DNA of 64,000 nucleotides from Halobacteriales archaeon QS_1_68_20 (GCA_003021085.1 PXRE01000015.1:81085-145084), one strand, 5' to 3'. Positions 8,474 through 16,666 are shown, counted from the stretch's first letter. The notes: generated from the letters alone by a model not told the origin. Numbers and translations are program-made.

Positions 8474-9499
8474 ATGACAGAAGAAACCGAAAACGCGTAC
8501 GACAGACGAAGTGTACTGAAGACGATGGGCGGAACGATTGCGGGACTCGGCGTCGCCGCCTCCACTATCGGGACGACCCCCGCGAGTGCCTGTGAAAGCG
8601 GAAGCGGTCCGTACTACTATTCCGATACCACGAAGGAGGCGGGATATTACTTCGGGAGTTACAAGAATACGCATCTCACCACCTCCCTGCGGGAGACGGA
8701 CCCGCAGGCCATCGACGGCCACGACTACTGGCTCGTCGTCTGTCGTCACGACAGCATCAGCGAGACCGAAGAGGACTCGTCGGGCGATCTCCAGAACCAG
8801 ATCACGAAACAGTCCCTGGGATGCCAGTACCCGGAGAAGTCCCAGGCGTGGATTGACTCGGACAAGAAACCGCCCTACTACGGGGCCAAGGAGTACGTCC
8901 CGGGCGACGAATACAGCTGGGACGACGGCGTCCGCGACGTCTCGGAGTTCCTCATCGGCGAAGCCCCGTTCGTCGGCACGGCCTACGGTGCGGCCGACCT
9001 CGTGGGCGACCTGCTGTCCGGGTACTCGGAGGCGACGGACAACACCGACCGTATCCTGCGGACCTGGGACTACGTGGGGAACGGTAACGGCGCGAAAAAG
9101 CGGGCGAGTCCCTACGTGAAGTTCGACGCGAAGCTCATGCCGGGCGAAGAAATGTACGTCGACTTCAACGCCTTCACCACGGGTGGGTACGCGCCGGACG
9201 CCACCGCGTCGATGAACAACATCTACCTGTACGGCCCCGACTACTCGCCCTCCAGCGTCTCGACGATGAGCACGCAGGAACTGGAATCGGCCGGCATCGA
9301 ACGGATTACGCCCGCCCGGATCAGGCGGTCGAACCCCGGCGAACTCGGCCTGGCCAGGACGGTTCGGCGCCAGGCGCTCGAAAAGGGCAAACCTGCCTAC
9401 GTCGCCCGAGGCTGGGGCGCGAAGAGCAAAGAGCGGGCCAGCGACGCCCGGGAACCCGATCTCTACGCGAACGACGACCCGAGTACGAGCACCTGCTGA
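8474..9499 (+). CDS. Tat-exported protein of unknown function ending in cysteine
   Basis: A 341-residue protein. The N-terminus has the twin-arginine signal DRRSVLK, a glycine-rich hydrophobic core and an A-S-A cleavage site near residue 38. The exported part is rich in Tyr, Ser and Asp, with cysteines in WLVVCRHD and LGCQYP, and ends in DDPSTSTC, so the last residue is cysteine. There is no lipobox and no membrane anchor. I do not recognise the family. It is flanked by AT-rich DNA and is not in an operon, and the large accessory-looking leader suggests acquisition. A secreted structural protein or enzyme are both possible. Confidence 0.75.
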   Translation: MTEETENAYDRRSVLKTMGGTIAGLGVAASTIGTTPASACESGSGPYYYSDTTKEAGYYFGSYKNTHLTTSLRETDPQAIDGHDYWLVVCRHDSISETEEDSSGDLQNQITKQSLGCQYPEKSQAWIDSDKKPPYYGAKEYVPGDEYSWDDGVRDVSEFLIGEAPFVGTAYGAADLVGDLLSGYSEATDNTDRILRTWDYVGNGNGAKKRASPYVKFDAKLMPGEEMYVDFNAFTTGGYAPDATASMNNIYLYGPDYSPSSVSTMSTQELESAGIERITPARIRRSNPGELGLARTVRRQALEKGKPAYVARGWGAKSKERASDAREPDLYANDDPSTSTC

Positions 9500-9711
9500 T
9501 CGGGGCCTCGTGTCGACGGTCTGGGTCACCCAGCCCGTCACGACTGCCCTACTTTCGGAATTTCCGGATTTGCTCCCCGATCTCGGATGAGGCGTCCGGT
9601 CGGATCTATATTTGAACTGTGAGGCGCCACGATAGGGCAGATCATCTGGACGAACGTCCAGTCGAACGGCGGGTGGCGAAGACCTTAGTTTCCCCCGGCC
9701 GGAACCCGCCC

Positions 9712-10503
9712 ATGGTCGACCTGCGCTTCTCGGAAGCCGAACTGGCGGCCCGCCGGGAGAACGTCGTCTCGTTCGTCGAGGAAACGGTCGCGGCCGCCGG
9801 CGCGGACGGCGCGGTCCTGGGGCTGTCCGGCGGCATCGACAGCACGCTCACCGCCTACCTGGCCGTCGAGGCGCTGGGGAGCGACGGCCTCCACGGCCTC
9901 GTCATGCCGGGGGTCGTCAGCGACGACGAGAACATGTCCGACGCCGAGCGGGTCGCCCGGGAACTCGGGATCACCTACGACGTGATCGAAATCGAACCCC
10001 TGGTGGACGCCTTCCTCGGCGCGTACCCGGAGGCGAAAGGCGACCGCGAGGCCGTCGGCAACGTACGCGCGCGCTCGCGCGCAGTGGTGAACTATTTGGT
10101 CGCCAACCACGAGGACCGGGTCGTACTGGGGACGGGCAACCGGAGCGAGGCGATGGTCGGCTACTTCACGAAGTACGGGGACGGCGCCGTCGACTGCCAC
10201 CCCATCGGCAACCTCTACAAGGTGCAGGTCCGCCAACTGGCCCGCCACGTCGGCGTCCCAGAGGACATCGTCACCAAGCCCCCGACGGCGGGGCTGTGGG
10301 AGGGCCAGACCGACGAGGACGAACTCGGAATCGACTACGAAACGCTGGATTCCATCCTGGCGCTCCACGTCGACGGCCCCTTCTCGACGCACGCGACGGC
10401 CGAGACGCTCGGGGTCGACCGGGATCTCGTGGAACACGTCGCGGACCTCAACGGGAGAAGCGAGCACAAGCGGCGGATGCCGCCGGCGCCGACGCCGCCG
10501 TAG
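9712..10503 (+). CDS. nadE: NAD synthetase
   Basis: A 263-residue NH3-dependent NAD synthetase, which converts deamido-NAD plus ammonia and ATP to NAD in the cytoplasm. The PP-loop LGLSGGIDST lies near residue 42. Further family motifs are LVMPG, LGTGNRSEAMVGYFTKYGDGAVDCHPIGNL and the KPPTAGLWEGQTDEDELG segment. There is no glutaminase domain, as usual in archaea. The start at 9712 has a TATA-like ACCTTAGTTT about 25 nt upstream. It converges on the DUF3105 gene with no gap between the stop codons. Confidence 0.95.
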   Translation: MVDLRFSEAELAARRENVVSFVEETVAAAGADGAVLGLSGGIDSTLTAYLAVEALGSDGLHGLVMPGVVSDDENMSDAERVARELGITYDVIEIEPLVDAFLGAYPEAKGDREAVGNVRARSRAVVNYLVANHEDRVVLGTGNRSEAMVGYFTKYGDGAVDCHPIGNLYKVQVRQLARHVGVPEDIVTKPPTAGLWEGQTDEDELGIDYETLDSILALHVDGPFSTHATAETLGVDRDLVEHVADLNGRSEHKRRMPPAPTPP

Positions 10504-11217
10504 TTACCGGACGGGGTTCTCGGGGCCGCGGCCGATGTACTCCGCCAGGAACGCCCGGACGGCCTCGGGGTCGTACTCGTCCATGGTCAGTTTCTTCGTC
10601 CAGGCGGTCATGGTGTAGGCGGCCTCTGGGTTCTCCTCGGGGTGGGGAACGGCGACGACGGCCGCCCAGTTGTCGTCGTTGGCCGCGGCGAACTGCCGGA
10701 GGCTCTCCTCGGCCTCGTCGGATAGTTGCGCGGGGTCGTAGTAGATGACGACGTGGCCGTGTTCGAGGTTGTGGACGAGTTTCTCGTAGGATTTGGTCTC
10801 CTCGTAGAAGCCCGGCTGGACCCAGCCATCGTAGTGTGGTCCGGAGGTCGGCGGGACGTGATCGTAATCGACGTCGGTGCCCCGGGAGACGTGGTTCCGG
10901 CTCTGCTCCTCGAAGTGCTGGACGTCCTCCAGCAGCGCCTGGTCGCCGTTGTCGGGCAAGGGTTCGGCTTCGATGCCCTCGGGGTCGGCGCCGCCGCCAC
11001 CGCCCGCGAACGTGGTGTACGCGATGGCGGCGATCAGGACGCCCAGGGCCACGACGGCGCCGTACAGCACCTTGTTCGACGGTCCCTCGTCGTCGTCCAG
11101 CTGCTCGACGCGCTGGCGGTCGATCCGCCCGAGTTCGCCCTCGTGTTGGTCACGGAGGTGCCGGAGGTAGGCCTCCTCGTCCTCGAAGGTTTCGCTACAG
11201 TAGTCGCAGTCTTCCAT
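10504..11217 (-). CDS. DUF3105 membrane protein with N-terminal C2H2 zinc finger
   Basis: A 237-residue protein. Residues 1-25 form a C2H2-like finger (CDYC...HLRDQH). One transmembrane helix follows (about 52-72, VLYGAVVALGVLIAAIAYTTFA), then a DUF3105 domain with its signature DVDYDHVPPTSGPHYDGW and VHNLEHGHVVIYY. The His/Glu-rich motif suggests metal binding. The domain should face outside and the zinc finger inside, so the protein could carry information across the membrane or simply be anchored; no function is established. Confidence 0.85.
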   Translation of the reverse strand: MEDCDYCSETFEDEEAYLRHLRDQHEGELGRIDRQRVEQLDDDEGPSNKVLYGAVVALGVLIAAIAYTTFAGGGGGADPEGIEAEPLPDNGDQALLEDVQHFEEQSRNHVSRGTDVDYDHVPPTSGPHYDGWVQPGFYEETKSYEKLVHNLEHGHVVIYYDPAQLSDEAEESLRQFAAANDDNWAAVVAVPHPEENPEAAYTMTAWTKKLTMDEYDPEAVRAFLAEYIGRGPENPVR

Positions 11218-11243
11218 TACCGGAGGGGACGGGGTCGACGGTT

Positions 11244-11939
11244 TCAGTCCTTTCGGTTCGAACGTAACCGGTCCCGGTGTTCGGCGTGGAGCCGTCCGAA
11301 CGCCTCGGCCTCCCGTTCGAGCCGCGTCCCCCGGTCGGCGTCGTCGCGCAACCGGGCCTTGATGGCGGCCAGCGCGGACGGGTCGTTGTCCGCGAGTTCG
11401 TCGGCCACCGCGCGAGGGTCCTCGACGACGCGGGAGACCAGTCCCATCCGGAGGGCCTCCTCGGCGTCGACGACGCGCCCGGACAGCGCCAGGTCGGCCG
11501 CGTCGCCGGTGCCGACGATTTCCGGGAGGCGGACGGTCCCGCCCCAGGCGCCGAACAGGCCGAGTTTGACGCCGGTCTCCGCGAAGGTGGCGTCGGGCGT
11601 CGCCACCCGGAGGTCGCAGGCCAGCGCGAGTTCGACGCCGCCGCCGCGCGCGGCGCCGTCGATGCCTGCGACCACGACGGCCTCGGCGTTCGCGATGGCG
11701 TCGGCCACGCGCTGGCCGTGCCAGGCGAACCCCGCCGGGTCGTCCAGGTCCGCGACCACGTCGAGGTCGGCGCCGGCGGAGAACGCGGCCCCGGCGCCGT
11801 GGAGGTAGACGACCGGCGCGTCGGCCCCGGTGACGGCACGTTCGAGGTCGTCGAGTCCCTCGGGTGTGAACGCGTTCCGTCGGTCGGGTCGGTCTAACGT
11901 GACGGCCCGGAGGGGGCCGTCGTCGGTCCATCGGATCAC
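11244..11939 (-). CDS. Enoyl-CoA hydratase/isomerase family protein
   Basis: A 231-residue crotonase-fold protein. It shows the family's oxyanion-hole segment FSAGADL, the GIDGAARGGGVELALACDLRVA helix, and LGLFGAWGGTVRLPEIVG. The first catalytic glutamate region (GGGVELAL) is present. The position that usually holds the second acid is Leu/Phe-rich here, so hydration of 2-enoyl-CoA is likely but not assured; an isomerase is also possible. It is shorter than the usual 255-260 residues, mainly at the C-terminus. Confidence 0.85.
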   Translation of the reverse strand: MIRWTDDGPLRAVTLDRPDRRNAFTPEGLDDLERAVTGADAPVVYLHGAGAAFSAGADLDVVADLDDPAGFAWHGQRVADAIANAEAVVVAGIDGAARGGGVELALACDLRVATPDATFAETGVKLGLFGAWGGTVRLPEIVGTGDAADLALSGRVVDAEEALRMGLVSRVVEDPRAVADELADNDPSALAAIKARLRDDADRGTRLEREAEAFGRLHAEHRDRLRSNRKD

Positions 11940-11999
11940 GACCCACCGTATGTCGACCTTTCCAAAGGTCTTTGGCCTTCGCGTGGTTACTCCGGGGCG

Positions 12000-12686
12000 A
12001 TGGACGAAGCGGCCGCGGTACGCGAAGGGGCTCGAGAGGTCCTTCGCGACGTCTCACCTGTTGCGTTGCGACGGGTCGCCTGCGACGCCGTAGCGAACGG
12101 CTGGACCGCGCCGGGCGTGGTGACGGTGCGTGCGGCCCGGCGCGCTGGTGCAGACGCTATCGACCACGACCTCCGGCGTCGTGCGGTCGGCGTGCAACTC
12201 ATCTACGAGGGACTCGCGCTCACTCGACGGCTGGTGCGGGAGGAACCCTGGGTCGATGGTCGGGTGGAGTCCGACGGCGGCGTCGCCGCTCCCCGACGGG
12301 ACTCCGACGAGGACCCAGACGTCGAGGTGCTGGCCGCGGACGTGCTGGTCGCCCGCGGGTCGAACCTGCTGGCGTACACGGAGGCGGCCGACCGCTGCGT
12401 CGAGGTGATCCGGAACTTCGGCCAGCGCCAGACCGGCCGCGACGGCTTCCCGACGGACCGGGAACTGGAGGCCGACGTCATGACCCTGGCGGCGGAAGCG
12501 GGGACGACCGCCGTCACGTCCGCCCCCGCCCCGCACGCCGTCGAGTGGGCGGAGTCGATGGCGTCGGCGCTGGACGGCAGCGAGTTGCCGGACGCGGACT
12601 CGCTGGTCGCCGGCGCGGAGTCGGTCCCGGGGCCGAACCAGGCGGCGCTGGCCAACGAGGGTCGCGGGTCGAGCACCGATCCCTGA
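12000..12686 (+). CDS. Conserved haloarchaeal protein (DUF7114-like, prenyl-synthase-like helices)
   Basis: A 228-residue all-helical acidic protein. VGVQLIYEGLALTRRLV, then DVEVLAADVLVARGSNLLAYTEAADRCVEVIRNFGQRQ, resembles the helical start of polyprenyl synthetase-like proteins but lacks the DDxxD pairs. It matches my memory of a haloarchaea-only family annotated DUF7114. Function is unknown. It is divergent from the enoyl-CoA hydratase gene and 48 bp before the START-like gene. Confidence 0.65.
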   Translation: MDEAAAVREGAREVLRDVSPVALRRVACDAVANGWTAPGVVTVRAARRAGADAIDHDLRRRAVGVQLIYEGLALTRRLVREEPWVDGRVESDGGVAAPRRDSDEDPDVEVLAADVLVARGSNLLAYTEAADRCVEVIRNFGQRQTGRDGFPTDRELEADVMTLAAEAGTTAVTSAPAPHAVEWAESMASALDGSELPDADSLVAGAESVPGPNQAALANEGRGSSTDP

Positions 12687-12734
12687 CCGGCGAAGTGCGG
12701 TGGATTTTTCGCGCCGGCGCGCGACTACGGAACC

Positions 12735-13178
12735 GTGACCGTCCAAGTCGAGCGCACGTTCGACCTGTCGGCGCCCCCCGAGGAGGTGTGGGCGTTCATC
12801 TCGGACGCCGGCAAGCGAGCGGGGGCGATCAGCGTCGTCGAGTCCTACGAGTTGCACGACGAGGACGGCGAGCGCGCGACCTGGCACGTCTCGTTGCCGA
12901 TTCCGCTGGTCCGCGGGACCGTCAGCGTCGAGACAGAGCAACTGGAACGGGACCCACCGCGGTACGTCCGCTTCGTGGGCCGCTCGAAGGTGATGCGGGT
13001 CGTCGGCGAACACGAACTGGAGGAAATCGAGGACGGCACCCGCCTGCACAACCGGTTCCAGGTCAAGGGGAAACTCCCCGGCGTGGAGACGTTCTTCGAG
13101 CGGAACTTCCAGGACGAACTGCGGAACCTCGAGCGGGCCATCGAGGACGACCTGGGCGTGTCGATGGACGAGGAGTGA
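12735..13178 (+). CDS. SRPBCC (START-like) superfamily protein
   Basis: A 147-residue protein opening VERTFDLSAPPEEVWAFISDAGKRA, the standard first strand and helix of the SRPBCC fold. It continues with strands around TWHVSLPIPLVRGTVSVE, YVRFVGRSKVM and GTRLHNRFQV and a long C-terminal helix. The fold binds hydrophobic ligands in a deep cavity; the ligand is unknown. The start is a GTG at 12735. Confidence 0.8.
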   Translation: MTVQVERTFDLSAPPEEVWAFISDAGKRAGAISVVESYELHDEDGERATWHVSLPIPLVRGTVSVETEQLERDPPRYVRFVGRSKVMRVVGEHELEEIEDGTRLHNRFQVKGKLPGVETFFERNFQDELRNLERAIEDDLGVSMDEE

Positions 13179-13233
13179 CACGGCGCCGGTGAATCGAAAC
13201 GCCTAAAGACGAATCGCGGCAACCGCCATACGC

Positions 13234-13305
13234 GCCTCGGTAGCTTAGAGGTAAAGCGCGTCCTTGGTAAGGACGAGAGCCCGGGTTCAAATCCCGGCCG
13301 AGGCT
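13234..13305 (+). tRNA. tRNA-Thr (anticodon GGT)
   Basis: The cloverleaf is complete: acceptor GCCTCGG/CCGAGGC with discriminator T, D stem GCTT/AAGC, anticodon stem CGTCC/GGACG with loop TTGGTAA (anticodon GGT), and T arm CCGGG-TTCAAAT-CCCGG. A TATA-like CGCCTAAAGAC lies about 30 nt upstream. The first CRISPR-like repeat begins within the last three bases of the gene. Confidence 0.97.
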
Positions 13306-13643
13306 TCAACCCCACGAGGGTTCGGCTGTAACCATATGTTAACGGTCCTTCCCTCGGCGTTCTCCCGGCTTCAACCCCACGAAGGTTCGGCTGTAACTAC
13401 CGCTACCCCGAACCCGCGCCGGAAAAGGAGATGTTTCAGCCCCACGAGGGTTCGGCTGTAACCACCAGCTCATCGGGGCGCTCTCGAAGCACGTCGAAGC
13501 TTCAACCCCACCAGGGTTCGGCTGGAACCACTGGATCACGAACACGGTTCCAGCCGAACCCTGGTGGGGTTGAAGCTTGATGACGGGGTGCGGGCAGTCA
13601 GGCACCGTCACCAGTTCCAGCCGAACCCTCGTGGGGTTGAAGC
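13303..13643. CRISPR. Cas-less CRISPR-like mini-array with an internal orientation switch
   Basis: Six 30-bp repeats: 13303-13332, 13368-13397, 13433-13462 and 13499-13528 in one orientation, and 13547-13576 and 13614-13643 in the opposite one. On the strand reading 5'-GTT..CAGCCGAACCCT to TTGAAGC-3' they resemble haloarchaeal type I-B repeats. The spacers are 35, 35, 36, 18 and 37 nt, and all are different. Repeats 4 and 5 are exact reverse complements 18 nt apart, so the centre is a 30-bp-stem inverted repeat. Repeats 1-3 end GTAAC in plus orientation and repeats 4-6 end GGAAC; repeat 3 has two more changes at its start. No cas gene or AT-rich leader is visible. Repeat 1 abuts and partly overlaps the 3' end of tRNA-Thr. 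Confidence 0.85.
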
Positions 13644-13926
13644 CCCCCGGCTCACAGTCGGGTCTCGGTGGCCCCATCCAACTTCTTTCGGGACCGATCT
13701 TCCGGAGTCTCGACTCTCCAGCACCCACGTCCGCACACCCGACCGGACGAGCCTGGCGATTTACGGAGTGGAACGGGACGTGTGACGACCCCAGACGACT
13801 GCGGTGAGCACTGCTGACGCCGGACGGGGTGTAGAGGCCCGCAGGACGGTGACCCGAAGTGAGGGTAAATAGTGAGGAGGGGCGCCGGAACCGCCGTCCT
13901 TCTACCGCTGGCGGGTCCGCCCCAGG

Positions 13927-14166
13927 TTACAGGGTGGCCTCCCGGGCGAGTGCGACGTCGATAGCGGACAGCAGCGTCGTGAAATCGTCAACGGTCCGGT
14001 AGGCGGCTTCGTCGAGGGCGACCGAGTTACGTACCTCACGGTGCGGAGCTCCGTCCTCGCACCTCCCGAGTGAGCGTGTGAGCAAGGGCCGGAATTTGAG
14101 CCAGCCAGTCGCAGCCCGGACCAGTCCGTCCCAGACCCAACGGATGCCCGAATCGTCTGGCGCTGT
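13927..14166 (-). pseudogene. Coding-like remnant without a start codon
   Basis: A minus-strand frame is open from an upstream stop at 14169 to a TAA at 13927. It reads IRWVWDGLVRAATGWLKFRP, then LLTRSLGRCEDGAPHREVRN, then SVALDEAAYRTVDDFTTLLS, ending AREATL. The composition and GC3 pattern look coding, but there is no ATG or GTG, so it looks like the last 75-80 codons of a decayed gene. I do not recognise it; a transposase or phage-type tail is possible. The stretch from 13644 to 13926 holds nothing I can support. Confidence 0.4.
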
Positions 14167-14259
14167 TCAACCCCCGCCCGACGGTTCGACTGATCTCTCC
14201 CTGGACGACGCTGTACCTGGCGTCCTGCCCCTTTTGAGTCTCAATCGGTTACAGGGAGT

Positions 14260-14586
14260 ATGGACGCCGAGGAGCTACAGGCGAAACTTCCAGACGACGG
14301 TCAGAAGACCGTCGAGACGGAGTACGGCGCGACGCCCCCGAGCATCGCCATCGTCAACGCCATCGCCGAGATGGAGGGCGTCTCCCCGACGGAGATCGAC
14401 TTCACGCTCTACGAGAACGTCGACCCCGACGCGCTCGACAGACACACCCCGACGCGCTCGATAGACTCTTCGACCGGGACCCGGCGTCGCCCCAGAAGGC
14501 AGGGACCACCGTCGACGTTCGAGGTGAACAGCTACTCGGTGCTGGTCAGCAACGACGGGACGATCATCGTCGAGTGCACCGACTGA
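14260..14586 (+). CDS. HalOD1 output-domain protein with a compensated frameshift
   Basis: A 108-residue HalOD1 protein. Family features are VETEYGATPPSIAIVNAIAE, then VDPDALDR, and the C-terminal FEVNSYSVLVSNDGTIIVE. HalOD1 is a haloarchaeal output domain often found alone or fused to sensors; its target is unknown. The middle (about residues 57-86) is scrambled. A 23-nt duplication shifts the frame, and one extra base near 14511-14516 restores it. The bypassed frame reads PDALDRLFDRDPASPQKAGTT, the expected family sequence. The protein therefore keeps both ends but carries about 25 foreign residues. Confidence 0.75.
   Translation: MDAEELQAKLPDDGQKTVETEYGATPPSIAIVNAIAEMEGVSPTEIDFTLYENVDPDALDRHTPTRSIDSSTGTRRRPRRQGPPSTFEVNSYSVLVSNDGTIIVECTD
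14424..14461 (+). repeat. Imperfect 23-nt-offset tandem duplication in a HalOD1 gene
   Basis: The 15-base string CCCCGACGCGCTCGA occurs at 14424-14438 and again at 14447-14461. The 23-base offset is not a multiple of three, so it changes the reading frame of the HalOD1 gene. Confidence 0.9.
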
Positions 14587-14936
14587 CGGGTGGCGACGGT
14601 CGGTTGACTCGACGACTCCGTTTCGCCACGCGGGCAACGGAAGACGAAAATCGGGAGAAGCGGTGTGGGATGGGGTGGGGTGGGTGCCTGCGGGCCGCCA
14701 GCGGGACGGCCGAAGTTGTTCGTCGGGGCGGTTCCGGAACGGAGGATCACTCCTCCACGTGTGAATGCGGTCGTGACGGAGGTAAGTTTACTACCCATGG
14801 CGTTAGGTGCGAGTTACGTACCACTGACTACGACCGCCCGGGATCGGCCGGTACGAACGGCGACCCGCTCTAACGGCCGTGAATAGCCGTCAAACGTTGT
14901 TTCAGGCAGTGGCCGATAGTACTAGTGTGATAGGTA
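14587..14936. other. Gene-free gap with a G-quadruplex motif
   Basis: No gene can be supported here. Four G tracts at 14667-14684 (3, 4, 4 and 3 G, separated by one or two bases) make a canonical G-quadruplex motif on the plus strand. A TATA-like GTTTACTA near 14786 is too far from the next start to be sure of use. Confidence 0.5.
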
Positions 14937-15326
14937 ATGACAACCGATGGTGGGGGTGGGGGAGGGGAGTCGACGGAACCTGCCCTGGAGGACATCCCGC
15001 TTTCGCTCGACGCGATGCTGGACATCCTGGCGAATCAGCGCCGCCGGGACCTGCTGGAATTACTGCAGGATCGGCCCGAGAACACCGTTTTGTTCGAAGA
15101 AGCGACGAAGCACATCCTCACGGAGAAGTCCCGACAGATCGGCCAGCAACCGAACCAAGACGGCGTGCAGGTCGAACTCCAGCACCACCACCTCACGAAG
15201 CTGGCCGACGCCGGCGTCATCGAGTACGACATCCGGAGCCAGACGATCCGGTATCGACCGGACGAACAACTGGAGGACCTCTACGACCGCATCCGGGACT
15301 TCCAGCAGGAACGAGCCGTCCAGTGA
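14937..15326 (+). CDS. DUF7344 winged-helix protein
   Basis: A 129-residue protein with a Gly-rich start (TTDGGGGGGEST) encoded by dense G tracts. LSLDAMLDILANQRRRDLLELL is the first helix pair of the haloarchaeal DUF7344 winged-helix family, followed by VELQHHHLTKLADAGVIEYDIRSQTIRYRPDE, the recognition helix and wing. It is probably a transcription factor. It is one of three members within 3 kb, the others at 16915-17247 and 17521-17916. Confidence 0.8.
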   Translation: MTTDGGGGGGESTEPALEDIPLSLDAMLDILANQRRRDLLELLQDRPENTVLFEEATKHILTEKSRQIGQQPNQDGVQVELQHHHLTKLADAGVIEYDIRSQTIRYRPDEQLEDLYDRIRDFQQERAVQ

Positions 15327-15423
15327 GCGCTGGCGGGTATTCTCGGGGAGCGACCCGTCCGAACAATCGCTGAACCAGTCCTCCAGGGGTCCGTAATCGA
15401 TCGTCAGCGTCTCGGCGGGCCTA

Positions 15424-16235
15424 CTAGATTGCTCCCTCGGCGGGGAGCAGGCCCGACGAGATCAGTCTGCGGATGAGGACGACCACGCCGTTCTCCAGGC
15501 CGTTCGCGAAGATGGCCTGTACGTGTGGCTCCTCGTGGCCGTCCTGCGGGTAGAACGAACTGCCAAGCACGCCGACCGGTCGACCAGGAGGAGGCGACTG
15601 ATCGCGACTTCGTCGTCACTGGCCGGCCCCATGAGCCACCCTAGGTCCGTCTCGAACACCTTCACGGACTGGAGTTCCGATTCGGATTCCGAGACGATGG
15701 ACTCGGTTTTCCCGCCGCTCGTGACGTTCACGCCGCGGTCGGTGGCCTCGTGCAGTCGGTCTAACAACGTCTCCGTCAGTATCTCCTCCTCGACGACCAG
15801 CAGAACGATCTCCGACTCGGCGTCCTCCAGCATGTTGTGCGTCCGCGACTCGATGCCGACGTGACCGGTGAGCGACCAGACCTCCTGCAACCGGTCGGAG
15901 CCGTCAGCATCTTCGGGGATCTCGCGACTCTCGAGGTGCGACTGGAGCGTGTCGATGCGCGTGTCGAACTTCTGCCGCAACGTGGTGGCTGCCTCCTCGA
16001 TGCTGACGGCGCGAAACTGCTGTGGGTTCGAGTGCTGGACCCCGACTAACCCTGCGCCTCGAGCACCCGGACGGCGTCGTACACCCTGGTCCTGGGGACC
16101 TCCGAGATCTCGCTGATCTGCTTGCCGTCCCCGAGATACCTGTGACAACGCGAGGAAACACCGCGCCCCCTATTCTTTCAGCCCGAGGTCCTGTAACAGG
16201 CTGATCGTCTCGTATTTAGTGTGATCTCCTGACAT
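15424..16235 (-). pseudogene. TrmB-family transcription regulator, multiply disrupted
   Basis: From ATG 16235 the frame reads SGDHTKYETISLLQDLGLKE and then hits TAG where the family has tyrosine. The helix-turn-helix (GDGKQISEISEVPRTRVYDA, then VRVLEAQG) continues in another frame. The effector-binding part (LVGVQHSNPQQFRAVSIEEA up to SRLLLVDR) is in a third, and the C-terminus (VLGSSFYPQDGHEEPHVQAI through LIRRLISSGLLPAEGAI) follows one more shift. The total length, about 270 codons, is right for the family. One nonsense codon and at least three frameshifts make functional expression very unlikely. Confidence 0.85.
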
Positions 16236-16369
16236 CGGCCCAACCACGATCCATACGTGATGGTGGCGTCCGCCTGGCCCAACCACGATGGGTACGCCGA
16301 CTGCCATATCACGGTGGCAGTTTCACTCGTTCGACGGGTCACGTCCGGTTCTAGGCCCTGGCCGAACGA

Positions 16370-16666
16370 CTATCCCGTCTCCGTCGATCCGGACCGGATA
16401 GCCACCGATAGTGAACGATATCGCCCACCCGTCTCTGTGCACCTCAGACCACTCTCTGTGCACCTCGCAACGAGTCTGTCGAGGGCATCGGGGTCGACGC
16501 TATCACTCGGGGTGATCTCTTGGGCTCGTGAGAGGGCAACGGGGTCGGTATCCTCGACGAGAGCGATCGCTTCGACGACGGCGGTGCTGGGATCGGACGT
16601 CGTCCAGTCGTACTCGCTCCGGATCAGTTCCTCCGAACCGTCGTGGTCCCGACCGGTCCAAACCAT
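16370..16666 (-). CDS. HalOD1-like protein with internal duplication
   Basis: A 98-residue protein. SEYDWTTSDPSTAVVEAIAL, VDPDALDRLVA and the end RYRSLSVAIRSGS fit HalOD1, although the usual final strand (DGTIxV) is shortened or altered. CTESGLRCTETG reflects a 21-nt imperfect tandem duplication. It may be degenerate, given the surrounding pseudogenes. The 250 bp between it and the next gene to the right hold nothing I can name. Confidence 0.6.
   Translation of the reverse strand: MVWTGRDHDGSEELIRSEYDWTTSDPSTAVVEAIALVEDTDPVALSRAQEITPSDSVDPDALDRLVARCTESGLRCTETGGRYRSLSVAIRSGSTETG
16432..16466 (-). repeat. 21-nt-offset tandem duplication in a HalOD1-like gene
   Basis: TCTCTGTGCACCTC occurs at 16432-16445 and 16453-16466. 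The offset of 21 keeps frame and duplicates about seven residues. Confidence 0.85.

Noticed and set aside
13234..13305. tRNA-Thr as an attachment site of an integrated element
   Set aside because: No second copy of the tRNA 3' end and no integrase was found in the window, so an element with defined ends cannot be claimed.
16238..16291. Direct repeat GGCCCAACCACGAT at 16238-16251 and 16278-16291
   Set aside because: There are only two copies 40 bp apart beside the TrmB pseudogene, with no array, hairpin or gene link. It is probably a small local duplication.
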